Part shown: positions 1 to 8,281 of the stretch, piece by piece | Layout: every line of letters starts with the position of its first letter | How positions within the stretch are numbered: the first letter of the stretch is position 1 | Assembly: GCA_021779635.1 (NCBI GenBank) | Contig: JAJYAH010000038.1 | Location: 1-19,078 of the forward strand | Source of the DNA: Pseudomonadota bacterium | GTDB taxonomy: Bacteria; Pseudomonadota; Alphaproteobacteria; Rhizobiales; Xanthobacteraceae | Direction: 5' to 3' | DNA: 19,078 bases | Made by a program: the position numbers and the translations under genes | Notes under the pieces: model-generated | Told to the model about the DNA's origin: nothing | The model's database searches: none | The model's input: only the letters and a program-made list of their open reading frames with translations

Positions 1-771
1 ATCTTCGGGATCGATCCGGATCGCCTCACCATAGTCGGCGATGGCGCGGTCGTTGTCGCCCTTTTCGAGATAGGCGTAACCTCGATTGTTGAAGGCCTTG
101 GCGCGTTTGGGATCGAGCCGGATCGCCTCACTGTAGTCGGCGATAGCGCGGTCGTTGTCGCCCTTGTCGCTGTAGGCGATACCTCGACCGAGGAAGGCCC
201 TGGCGTGTTTGGGATCGAGCCGGATCGCCTCATTGTAGTCGGCGATGGCGTGGTCGTTGTCGCCCTTGTCGTGGTAGGCGCTACCTCGGTTTTGGAAGGC
301 CCTGGCGAATTTGGGATCGATCCGGATCGCCTCATTGAAGTCGGCGATGGCGCGGTCGCTGTCGCCCTTGTCGCTGTACGCGTTACCTCGATTGTTGAAG
401 GCCATGGCGAATTTTGGATCGATGCGGATCGCTTCGTTGTAGTCGGCGATGGCCCGGTCGTTGTCGCCCTGTTCGTTATACGCGGCACCTCGATTGTTGA
501 ACGCCATGGCCAATTTGGGATCGAGCCGGATCGCCTCATTCAAGTCGGCGATGGCGCGGTCGTTGTCACCCTGTTCGTGATAGGCGGCGGCTCGATTGGT
601 GTAGAAAGCCGCCAGATGGCGTCCTTTCCATTTTCCCGAATTGATGCTCTGGGTACAGTCAATGATCGCAGCCTCGGGGTCTTGCGGACTATCACAGTCG
701 GCGGCGGCCGAATGACTCCAGAATATCGTAGCGGCAAAAAACGCGCTCCAAAATCTCCAATCGCGACTCAT
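1..771 (-). CDS. secreted TPR-repeat protein (3' end outside the window)
   Basis: The frame is open from the ATG at 771-769 to the window edge, giving 257 codons with no stop. The C-terminus is missing. The N-terminus (MSRDWRFWSAFFAATIFWSH, then AAADC) looks like a Sec signal peptide, so the protein probably acts in the periplasm or outside the cell. Two Cys near positions 26 and 40 could form a disulphide. From about residue 50 the protein is a run of 34-residue tetratricopeptide repeats, each with the pattern AFNNRGxAYxxxGDxDRAIADxNEAIRxDPK. TPRs form helical scaffolds for protein binding; the partner cannot be read from the sequence. The start is supported by a GGAG-type ribosome site just upstream on the minus strand (about 780-775). 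It is divergent from the gene at 1014. TPR identity is secure; the role is unknown. Confidence 0.9.
   Translation of the reverse strand, partial: MSRDWRFWSAFFAATIFWSHSAAADCDSPQDPEAAIIDCTQSINSGKWKGRHLAAFYTNRAAAYHEQGDNDRAIADLNEAIRLDPKLAMAFNNRGAAYNEQGDNDRAIADYNEAIRIDPKFAMAFNNRGNAYSDKGDSDRAIADFNEAIRIDPKFARAFQNRGSAYHDKGDNDHAIADYNEAIRLDPKHARAFLGRGIAYSDKGDNDRAIADYSEAIRLDPKRAKAFNNRGYAYLEKGDNDRAIADYGEAIRIDPED
10..621. repeat. tandem 102-bp units encoding TPRs
   Basis: The motif GGATCGAKSCGGATCGC recurs with its A at 10, 112, 214, 316, 418 and 520, an exact 102-bp period (34 codons). The inner units differ by only a few bases each, mostly conservative or silent. The unit nearest the gene start (520-621) is more diverged. 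More units may continue beyond the left edge. Near identity at DNA level suggests recent unit duplication or gene conversion rather than old TPR divergence. Confidence 0.9.
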
Positions 772-813
772 GCGCTCTCCTCGAGCGAACTTTGCTGCCT
801 TGAAATAGGTCTT

Positions 814-841
814 AGTATTTGTTGCTCTGGTTCACATTCAA
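814..841 (-). promoter_or_regulatory. candidate promoter for the TPR gene
   Basis: On the minus strand TTGAAT (841-836) and AATACT (819-814) are separated by 16 bp, each matching four of six consensus positions for a housekeeping sigma factor. The implied transcript would start about 35 nt before the ATG. The block 790-845 is the most AT-rich part of the 242-bp divergent gap 772-1013. Nothing else is evident in that gap. This is pattern matching only. Confidence 0.3.
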
Positions 842-1013
842 CGGGACAAGGTCACTTGCTAACGCATGAAAAGCACAACGGTCATTCGTTTGTGCGCGCG
901 CAAGCGGGTCGTCGGCAGTGAACTTTTGCAGCGCGGCCCGCGACAAACAACCGCCATCGTCGCGAACGGCGGCGCGTGCCGCGCCGATCGCGCGACGCCG
1001 ATTGAGGTTGCCC

Positions 1014-1760
1014 ATGCCGATCGCCAGAATCTTCCTGGTCCTTCTCGCGCTCGCTTCGCCGGCGCTCGCGCAGGACGGCGCGCGCGATGCGGCCGCCGCG
1101 GGCGAGGCCGCGAAGGCCTTCCGGGTCTACGTCGAAGGGGTGACGAAAAAGGGCGGGCGGCCTGACCTGACCCGGCCGGAGGTCGCCGCGCTGCTCGGCC
1201 GCGTCTTCGATCTTGATGCCTTGAACGCGTTGCCGCCCGCCCAGGCGAGCGATCTTCCCTGGCTGCTCGACTGGATGGAGGCCGCAAACGCGACCAACAA
1301 ACTGTTCACCCGCTACGGCTCGAAGCCGGGGCCGCAGCCCGATTTGGCGGCGATCCAGCGCAACGTGACCGAGTACGAGGACCAGTATGCGGCGGCGATA
1401 GATTTCCTGATCCGCGGCTTCGCGCGCGAGGCGGTTTCGGGCAAACTGTTCATGGCGGGCCTCGCACCAGAGCAGCGCACGCGCGTGCGGGAGGAGGGGT
1501 TCGCGCGCCTGCGCAGCGGCGCCGCCGAGTTTATCCTGGACGCCATTTGCTCGGTGATCCAGAGCGGCGGCAAGCCCGCCAACGCCCGCCTGGTGGCGGC
1601 CGCCATCGGTGACACGCGCGCGGTCTGGGCGAGCAATTTCCTGCCGCAGGATCGGGCGCGCGTGATCGAACTGCTCGCCGACCTTCCCAAGCGGGTGCCG
1701 GATGAGACGGCGCTAGCCGATCTCGCCGCCTTCACGGCCGCGCTTCAAGAGGTGAATTGA
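1014..1760 (+). CDS. exported protein of unknown function, 248 aa
   Basis: The ATG at 1014 is preceded by GAGG at 1004-1007 with a 6-nt spacer. It opens a clear Sec signal peptide: MPIARI, then a Leu/Ala-rich core, then ASPALAQ with probable cleavage after ALA. An in-frame ATG at 918 would add 32 residues in front of the signal peptide and is unlikely. The mature part is about 230 residues, mainly helical, with no membrane segment and no motif that I recognise. One Cys (around ILDAICSVI) is visible. It stands alone between a divergent TPR gene and a convergent chemotaxis gene, so context does not give a role. I regard it as a real gene because of the signal peptide, ribosome site and third-position GC bias. 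Confidence 0.75.
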   Translation: MPIARIFLVLLALASPALAQDGARDAAAAGEAAKAFRVYVEGVTKKGGRPDLTRPEVAALLGRVFDLDALNALPPAQASDLPWLLDWMEAANATNKLFTRYGSKPGPQPDLAAIQRNVTEYEDQYAAAIDFLIRGFAREAVSGKLFMAGLAPEQRTRVREEGFARLRSGAAEFILDAICSVIQSGGKPANARLVAAAIGDTRAVWASNFLPQDRARVIELLADLPKRVPDETALADLAAFTAALQEVN

Positions 1761-1917
1761 TCCGACTCTTGCGGCCTACGCCAGCAACGGCGTCGGCGGC
1801 GCTCGGTGACCGCTTTGGGGTCATTCTCGACAAAAATGGATTGTCCGCGCCAGGTCCGCTCTCACGCCGATAGCGACCGAACTGCGGACATTGCGGCATG
1901 CATTGCGAAGGTATCGA
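1761..1917. other. convergent gap with a possible repeat remnant
   Basis: This 157-bp gap separates two convergent genes. I see no classic terminator. The stretch around 1800-1890 (TGACCGCTTTGGGGTCATTC, then a 7-bp inverted pair TGTCCGC at 1842-1848 and GCGGACA at 1884-1890) resembles, from memory, a degenerate intergenic repeat common in rhizobia. That link was not tested. Confidence 0.35.
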
Positions 1918-3654
1918 TCACGCCGCGCGAACGCTATCCAGGAATTTCTCGACCTCGTCCCTGAGGTAGCTGCTCACTTTTGAGAGCTCCTGTGCGGACT
2001 TCAACATCAAACCCGATGTCGCTCCCGTTTCGCGGGCATTTTCTGCGACATGCTCGATATTGTCGGCAACTTTGAGCGTGCCGCCGGCGGCGGCCTTGAC
2101 CCCCGCCGCGATACTTTGGGTCGCAGCACCTTGCTGCTCGACCGCGGAGGAAATCGCGGCAGTGATCCCGCTGATGCGCTCGATCGTCAGCCCGATGGCC
2201 TTGATCGCCTCCACCGATTCTCCTGTGGCGCGCTGCATGTTGACGATGTGCGAGCTGATCTCGTCGGTGGCCTTTGCGGTTTGGCCCGCCAGGTTCTTGA
2301 CCTCTTGCGCGACCACCGCAAAGCCGCGGCCGGCATCGCCGGCGCGGGCGGCCTCAATGGTAGCATTGAGTGCGAGGAGATTGGTCTGTTCCGCAATCGA
2401 GGTGATCAACTTCACCACATCCCCAATCCGGTCGCCGGCCGCCGATAATTCCGCCATCCGCTGATCCGTTGTTTCGGCCTGCTCGACCGCATTGGCGGCA
2501 ACGCTGTTGGAATCCTGGACCTGGCGGCTGATTTCGACGATCGACTGGGACAACTCGTTCGATGCGGTCGCCGCACTGCGGACATGCTCGGAAGCCTGTC
2601 TCGAATCATTGGCCGACTGTCCGGACATCTCTGCCGTCGAATGCGCCGTCTCAGAGAGCGTTTGGGCATCCTTTTCAAATTGTCCCGAAGAATTCAGAAC
2701 CTGCTCGATGATTCCGCCGATCTTGGCGCGGAAGGCCTCGACAAATTGATTGAGCTCCGCCTTGCGCTGCTCCATGGCCTGCTTTTCAGCGCTGATGCGT
2801 TCGAGCTCCAGTTGGCGGCGCTCGATGCGGTTGTTCTTGAACGTCCCGATGGTTCGGGCGATCATGCCGATTTCGTCGTGGCGATCGGCGTGCTGAACCT
2901 CGACGTCCGTCCTTCCTTCGGCGAGAACGGTGAGCGTCTCCGCTACGGCCCTCAGCGGCTTGGTGACGCGGCGAACCAGCGCCATTGTCACAACGAGCGC
3001 GAGCAGGGCGGCGACGCCGGCGGCAATTGCCATGGCGCGGATCGCCTGCCACAGCATGGCGTCGAGCTCTCCGGTGGGAATGCCGACGTAAATGATGCCG
3101 ATTACCTTGCCGTCGGGATTAAACACCGGCTGATAGGCTGTGAAGAAGCGATGGCCGAAGAGCATGGCGGGGCCCTTGTAGGCCTCGCCACGACGCAGCA
3201 TGGCCTGCCCGGGATGATCCGCTGCCAGCTGTGTGCCGACCGCCCGGTCGCCATTTTCTTTTTTTACATTCGTCGTTCGGCGAACAAACTGCTGCGATGC
3301 ATCGTCGTAGACGAAAAGCGTAGCATTGCCTCCGACATACGAGGTGGCCCGGTCCACGATCCGGTGATCGGCAAATTCGGGCATCTTCGGAATTTCGACG
3401 CGATCAACGACGCCGTCGCGAATAGTGATCCTCGCATCCTGGAACGTTTCGCCGAACGCCAAACTCAGCGTGCGAAGGCTGAGGTCGATATCCCGCTTCG
3501 CACGGAGGTCAAAGTCGCGTGTCAAAGACCAGTAGCCCGCTCCGACCAGCAGCGCGGTATTCATCGCGATCAGCAGCGCCGCGCTCATGACGGCTTTGGG
3601 CCCGAGATTCAGCCGCGAAAAGGGGAAACGCCTTCCCGTCAATCCGAACGCCAT
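1918..3654 (-). CDS. methyl-accepting chemotaxis protein with periplasmic Cache domain
   Basis: This 578-residue receptor relays a ligand signal to CheA/CheW at the inner membrane. Membrane helix 1 is at about residues 20-42. A periplasmic single Cache-type sensor follows at about 45-200, with the features YVGGNATLFVYDD and FFTAYQPVFNPDGKVIGIIY typical of the Cache_3/Cache_2 group. Membrane helix 2 is at about 205-227 and a HAMP linker at about 225-280. A long coiled coil then forms the signalling domain, with the conserved hairpin tip EQTNLLALNATIEAARAGD at about 422-440 followed by GRGFAVVAQEV. There is no CheR-tethering pentapeptide at the C-terminus. The ATG at 3654 has GGAG about 8 nt upstream. 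No che genes are adjacent, so it is an orphan receptor. The ligand is unknown; Cache domains of this type often bind small organic acids. Confidence 0.95.
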   Translation of the reverse strand: MAFGLTGRRFPFSRLNLGPKAVMSAALLIAMNTALLVGAGYWSLTRDFDLRAKRDIDLSLRTLSLAFGETFQDARITIRDGVVDRVEIPKMPEFADHRIVDRATSYVGGNATLFVYDDASQQFVRRTTNVKKENGDRAVGTQLAADHPGQAMLRRGEAYKGPAMLFGHRFFTAYQPVFNPDGKVIGIIYVGIPTGELDAMLWQAIRAMAIAAGVAALLALVVTMALVRRVTKPLRAVAETLTVLAEGRTDVEVQHADRHDEIGMIARTIGTFKNNRIERRQLELERISAEKQAMEQRKAELNQFVEAFRAKIGGIIEQVLNSSGQFEKDAQTLSETAHSTAEMSGQSANDSRQASEHVRSAATASNELSQSIVEISRQVQDSNSVAANAVEQAETTDQRMAELSAAGDRIGDVVKLITSIAEQTNLLALNATIEAARAGDAGRGFAVVAQEVKNLAGQTAKATDEISSHIVNMQRATGESVEAIKAIGLTIERISGITAAISSAVEQQGAATQSIAAGVKAAAGGTLKVADNIEHVAENARETGATSGLMLKSAQELSKVSSYLRDEVEKFLDSVRAA

Positions 3655-3698
3655 TGGGGAATCTCCGGAAGATCTGGCTCAATTAATAAAGATTTACT

Positions 3699-3727
3699 TT
3701 TATAGATTTCCTTTACCATCCCGTTAA
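3699..3727 (-). promoter_or_regulatory. candidate promoter for the chemotaxis receptor
   Basis: On the minus strand TTAACG (3727-3722) and TATAAA (3704-3699) are separated by exactly 17 bp, matching four and five of six sigma-70 positions. Transcription would start about 38 nt before the ATG at 3654. The surrounding 3680-3730 is strikingly AT-rich compared with the rest of the window, as expected for a promoter. Confidence 0.45.
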
Positions 3728-4125
3728 TGATGGATTGGCCCGTACCGCAAATCGCTCTTTTGATTTGCAAAAGAAGCGCGCGCAAAGGCGTGATTTTGCC
3801 TGGCGGGCAAATCACGGAGCCGCCTGTCCAGCCCATCGCGCAAAAATATTCCGGTGTTCTTTTCACCCAAATCACCTCTACATCTATCGCCGTCCCGGCC
3901 CACACCGAGGGGCGTTTCGCGATCGTCACGAACGTAGGGCAGGGGATGCGATGGACGCGGGTAGCGCTGCTGACGAAAGCGCTGGCTTGCGGACGGCGAA
4001 GTCGTGTGGTCCTGACGCCTCAATGGTTGGCGTCAAGTCTCACGGAAGTATCCGCGAGGCGACGGTGACAACAAAGCCCGATCACCGGGGAGAGTACGAA
4101 GGAAACCGTTAAAACCATCGCGTGC

Positions 4126-4223
4126 GGGAATGCCGGGTGATCCCGGTGCGACCGTGGTGACTAACTCGTGTGCTTTCTACTTTGCGCACGAGGCTGCGGG
4201 TGCAACGGGCACCCGGCATTCCC
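4126..4223 (+). other. structured core of the composite repeat (nested and alternative stems)
   Basis: A perfect 13-bp inverted pair, 4126-4138 with 4211-4223 (GGGAATGCCGGGT/ACCCGGCATTCCC), encloses a 9-bp hairpin at 4165-4173 with 4184-4192 (one G-U pair, 10-nt loop). Two further local hairpins reuse the arms of the long helix: 4133-4137 with 4142-4146, and 4197-4203 with 4209-4215. The long helix and these local hairpins cannot form together. Whether it acts as RNA or as DNA is not known; strand is given as plus for convenience. Confidence 0.6.
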
Positions 4224-4318
4224 CGCTCCCCTTTTGGGGTAGCCCCACGCCCTCTTTGGGCGGATCGTTCATGCATCACTCGGGCGCGTTGCGTCGCGGG
4301 GACGCGAAGCCGTTTCTT

Positions 4319-4470
4319 GCCGTCATTGCCTGCGACAAACGCAAAGCGTTTGCGCAAGGGAGCGAAGCGACGAAGCAGTCCACTCTTGCTGTCGTCTTGC
4401 GAAATGGATTGCTTCGCGGAGCCTGTCATCGGGCGCGCATTCGCGCGACCCGTTGGCTCGCAATGACGGC
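4319..4470. repeat. 152-bp element bounded by 11-bp perfect inverted repeats
   Basis: GCCGTCATTGC at 4319-4329 and GCAATGACGGC at 4460-4470 are perfect inverted copies. Inside lies a second pair, CGAAGCAGTCCA at 4371-4382 and TGGATTGCTTCG at 4405-4416, with one mismatch. This layout matches small palindromic, non-autonomous repeats. The phrase TGGATTGCTTCGCGGAGCCT is, from memory, a very common intergenic repeat in Bradyrhizobium. No coding capacity is supported, and no obvious target-site duplication was found. Confidence 0.65.
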
Positions 4471-4561
4471 TTCAACGCTTTAGAATGAGCAACGCAACGG
4501 GTCGCGCAGACGAGCGCTCGCTGTTCAAATCCGTCTCCAACAAGCCTCCCGAGGAAAACCC

Positions 4562-5188
4562 ATGCTCACCCTGCATCATCTCAACGACTCCCGCTCGCAG
4601 CGGATCCTCTGGCTGCTGGAGGAACTCGGCATGCCCTATGACATGAAGCGCTACCAGCGCAACGCCACCACGCGGCTGGCGCCGCCCGAGCTGGAAGAGG
4701 TGCATCCGCTTGGCAAGTCGCCGGTCATCACTGACGGCGATATCAAAATCGCGGAATCCGGCGCGATCGTCGATTACATCATCCGTCGCTATGGCAACGG
4801 CAAACTGATGCCGGCACCCGGCAGCGCCGATTATGAGGCCTACAACGAGTGGCTGCATTATTCCGAAGGCTCGGCGATGCTGCCGCTGATGCTGAACCTC
4901 TATGTCGGCAGGTTGAAGGAAGCCGCAGCGCCTTTGCAGCCGCGCATCGACAGCGAAACGGCCAACCATCTCGGCTATGTCGACGGTGCCCTCAAGGGCC
5001 GCGAGTACTTTGTCGGCCAATCGTTTTCCGGCGCCGATATCCAGATGAGCTTTGTCGGCGAGATGGCCAAGGCGTTCGACAAGCTGGGGCCGTATCCTGA
5101 CCTGAGCGCCTGGCTGTCGCGGATGCATGCCCGGCCGGCGTTCCAGCGCTCGATCGAGAAGGGCGGGGCATATCGTTTTGCCAAATAG
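4562..5188 (+). CDS. glutathione S-transferase family protein, 208 aa
   Basis: The protein has the two-domain cytosolic GST fold. An N-terminal thioredoxin-like domain (about 1-78) starts MLTLHHLNDSRSQRILWLLE, with Ser10 or Ser12 as candidate glutathione-activating residues. The cis-proline motif HPLGKSPVI (Pro54) and the glutathione-contacting ESGAIVDYI (Glu65-Ser66) follow. The C-terminal helical domain (about 88-205) has FSGADIQMSF in the usual place of the N-capping box. Such enzymes conjugate glutathione to electrophiles or reduce peroxides; the substrate is not predictable here. The ATG at 4562 is preceded by GAGGAAA, a good ribosome site. It follows the composite repeat and appears to be a single-gene unit. 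Length is normal for the family. Confidence 0.93.
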   Translation: MLTLHHLNDSRSQRILWLLEELGMPYDMKRYQRNATTRLAPPELEEVHPLGKSPVITDGDIKIAESGAIVDYIIRRYGNGKLMPAPGSADYEAYNEWLHYSEGSAMLPLMLNLYVGRLKEAAAPLQPRIDSETANHLGYVDGALKGREYFVGQSFSGADIQMSFVGEMAKAFDKLGPYPDLSAWLSRMHARPAFQRSIEKGGAYRFAK

Positions 5189-5255
5189 GCGTTTGGGGGT
5201 GCGGGAAGCTGCGGTTTGCGGGGTTATCGGCAGGTCGGGAGTTTGCTATGAATCG

Positions 5256-5325
5256 TCATTCCGGGGCGCGCGAAGCGCGAACCTCAGATGTGCAATTGCA
5301 CATCGGGGAATCTCGAGATTCCGGG
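5256..5325. repeat. cluster of three short palindromes upstream of the L,D-transpeptidase
   Basis: Three palindromes lie within 60 bp: CGCGC-GAA-GCGCG at 5267-5279, a perfect 16-bp palindrome ATGTGCAATTGCACAT at 5288-5303, and another perfect 16-mer GGAATCTCGAGATTCC at 5307-5322. The flanking TCATTCCGGGGCGCGCGAAG resembles, from memory, one end of a common Bradyrhizobium intergenic repeat, so this is probably a repeat fragment. It lies 30 nt before the next start codon, inside the likely leader. The rest of the 163-bp gap shows nothing else. Confidence 0.6.
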
Positions 5326-5351
5326 TCCACGCGAAGACAGGTTGCTGATTG

Positions 5352-6611
5352 ATGACCCGTTCGCTCACCCGCCGTCATTTTCTTGCCTCCGCCGGCGCAG
5401 GGCTTGCCGCCGGCGCGCTGGCGGGCGGGGCGCGGGCGGCGGAGGGGCCGACGCCCGACCAGATGCTGGATGAGCTGATCCAGGAGAACCAGGATTCCGG
5501 GATCGGCAGCGGCTTCGACAATGCCTCGCGCAACGTCAAATTGCCGAAGCAGTCGCTGCCGACATTGTCGCCGTCGACCGCGGAAACCACGCAAGGGTCA
5601 ATCGCCCAATACGAGGCCATCGTCGCGAAGGGCGGCTGGCCGCAGGTGCCCCCGGCCGATCGGCTGCAGGTCGGCGCCAGGAGCCCGGCGGTGCCGGCGC
5701 TGCGGGCGCGGCTTGCGATCGCCGGCGATCTTGAAACCAATTCCGGCGATCCGCAGGTGTTCGATTCCTACGTTGATGTCGCGCTGCGCCGCTTCCAGGT
5801 GCGCCATGGCCTGCACCCCGACGGCGTGGTGCGCGACGCCACGCTGCGCGCGCTCAATGTGCCGGCGCAGACCCGGCTGGCGCAGCTTCGGACCAACGCG
5901 GTCAGGCTGAAGAGCCTCACCGGCAATCTCGGCAAGCGCCTCGTGGTCGCCAACATTCCCGCCGCCCAGATCGAGGCGATCGAGAACGGGGTCGCGGTGA
6001 CGCGGCACACCGCGGTCGCCGGCAAGCCGGACCGGCCGTCGCCGGAGATCCAGAGCAAGATCGTGCAGATCAACTTCAACCCGTTCTGGACCGTCCCGGT
6101 GTCGATCATCCGCAAGGACCTGATACCGAAGATGCAGGCCGAGCCGGACTACCTGACCAAGAATCACATCCGTATCTTCGACGCCAAAAACATCGAACAG
6201 CCGCCGTCGCAGATCGACTGGTATTCGGCTGAGGCGGTCAATTACAAATTCAAGCAGGATGCCGGCGATTTCAATTCGCTGGGCTCGATCCGGATCAATT
6301 TCCCGAGCGCGTTTGGCGTCTACATGCACGACACCCCGTCGAAGAACCTGTTCGGCGAGGATTTCCGCTTCGCCTCCTCGGGCTGCATGCGGGTGCAGAA
6401 CGTCCGCGAGCTGGTGTACTGGATTCTGGAGGAAAGCCCGGGCTGGTCGAAAGCCGAGATCGACGCCGTCATCAAGTCGGGCGAGCACAAGGACGCCAAG
6501 GTCGCCAAGCCCCTGCCGCTCTATTGGGTCTATGTGACGGCATGGGCGACGCCGGATGGCGTGGTCCAGTTCCGCGACGACATCTACAACCGGGACGGGG
6601 TAGCAGGGTGA
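5352..6611 (+). CDS. L,D-transpeptidase (YcbB-like) with Tat signal, 419 aa
   Basis: This enzyme makes 3-3 cross-links in peptidoglycan or attaches proteins to it, in the periplasm. Residues 1-30 form a twin-arginine signal: TRRHFL, then a hydrophobic Ala/Gly stretch ending GGARA before AEG. A peptidoglycan-binding domain lies at about 105-170 (VPALRARL, VDVALRRFQVRHGLHPDGVV). The catalytic YkuD domain at about 195-390 contains MHDTP (His326) and SSGCMRVQN (nucleophile Cys345). The layout is that of the YcbB/LdtD branch, with its beta-lactam-insensitive cysteine chemistry. I chose ATG 5352; a TTG directly in front (5349) is in frame. The ribosome site is weak (ACAGG, about 10 nt upstream). 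The gene stands alone between two repeat-bearing gaps. Tat export would imply folding before export. Confidence 0.93.
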   Translation: MTRSLTRRHFLASAGAGLAAGALAGGARAAEGPTPDQMLDELIQENQDSGIGSGFDNASRNVKLPKQSLPTLSPSTAETTQGSIAQYEAIVAKGGWPQVPPADRLQVGARSPAVPALRARLAIAGDLETNSGDPQVFDSYVDVALRRFQVRHGLHPDGVVRDATLRALNVPAQTRLAQLRTNAVRLKSLTGNLGKRLVVANIPAAQIEAIENGVAVTRHTAVAGKPDRPSPEIQSKIVQINFNPFWTVPVSIIRKDLIPKMQAEPDYLTKNHIRIFDAKNIEQPPSQIDWYSAEAVNYKFKQDAGDFNSLGSIRINFPSAFGVYMHDTPSKNLFGEDFRFASSGCMRVQNVRELVYWILEESPGWSKAEIDAVIKSGEHKDAKVAKPLPLYWVYVTAWATPDGVVQFRDDIYNRDGVAG

Positions 6612-6649
6612 ACCGGCGTGGGGCGGGAGGGGGAGGTTGATTTCCGTTT

Positions 6650-6776
6650 CCCGGGCGCGGCGCAGCATCAGCGCAGCGAATGGTGCGACGCAGACCCGGG
6701 ATCCATGTCTCTTTTCTCGCATCGATAGGTCCCGGCTCTGCGGTGCAACGCAAAAGAGCGCTGCACCGCGCCCGGG
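6650..6776. repeat. 127-bp inverted-repeat-bounded intergenic element
   Basis: CCCGGGCGCGGCGCAGC at 6650-6666 and GCTGCACCGCGCCCGGG at 6760-6776 are inverted copies with one mismatch in 17. Between them are two further related segments, GACCCGGGATCCATG and GGTCCCGGCTCTGCGG. From memory, this is a common palindromic repeat of Bradyrhizobium intergenic regions. No reading frame with support crosses it. Confidence 0.65.
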
Positions 6777-6949
6777 ACCACGAGGGTGGTACTGGTGATC
6801 CCACCATATCTTGCATAAATGCCAGACTTGGACCGCAAGTGCTTGGCCATTTCGGCCCGATATGGTATCCCGCCTGCGTCACTTCGACCGCCACACATAA
6901 CCGACCGCAGTTCGCCTAACAGGCTGCGGCGGTGGAGATATTTCGCCCC
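6777..6949 (+). other. leader region of the glyA operon
   Basis: These 173 bp between the repeat element and glyA should contain the operon promoter. There is a relatively AT-rich block at about 6803-6822 and a GATATGGTAT at 6859-6868, but no convincing pair of promoter boxes. I see no conserved glycine, FMN or TPP riboswitch pattern. Confidence 0.35.
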
Positions 6950-8272
<1,323 letters not shown>

Positions 8273-8281
8273 GGCAGGTCG

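Larger units (their letters stand above)
3747..4470. repeat. composite non-coding interspersed repeat, about 720 bp
   Basis: No open frame here has a ribosome site or family resemblance, and the stretch is rich in nested inverted repeats. It contains hairpins at 3747-3768 (GCAAATC/GATTTGC) and about 3791-3814 (TGATTTTGCC/GGCAAATCA). A middle block (about 3840-4120) holds recognisable phrases such as CCGTCCCGGCCCACACCGAG, GTCGTGTGGTCCTGACGCC and CCCGATCACCGGGGAGAG. A structured core lies at 4126-4223 and an inverted-repeat element at 4319-4470. From memory, these phrases in this order occur many times in Bradyrhizobium and related genomes. Annotation pipelines often turn them into spurious small proteins. 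No transposase or other mobility gene is present. The limits given are approximate. Confidence 0.7.

Noticed and set aside
10..621. CRISPR-like periodicity
   Set aside because: The period is exactly 102 bp with no alternation of short repeats and unique spacers, and the minus strand encodes clear TPRs.
205..921. Plus-strand 238-codon frame over the TPR gene
   Set aside because: It is the antisense shadow of the 102-bp repeats. The repeated VVVGDG phrases come from TPR codons read backwards, and there is no ribosome site.
2584..3705. Plus-strand 373-codon frame opposite the chemotaxis receptor
   Set aside because: The minus-strand receptor has all family domains; the opposite frame is a high-GC shadow without family resemblance.
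3727..4483. Several small frames in the composite repeat, both strands
   Set aside because: They overlap one another in different frames, lack ribosome sites and arise from inverted repeats; such translations are commonly spurious annotations.
4472..5128. Minus-strand 218-codon frame over the GST gene
   Set aside because: It is antisense to a well-supported GST with a good ribosome site.
5598..6722. Minus-strand 374-codon frame over the L,D-transpeptidase
   Set aside because: It is antisense to a gene with intact catalytic motifs; the composition is typical of a GC-rich shadow.
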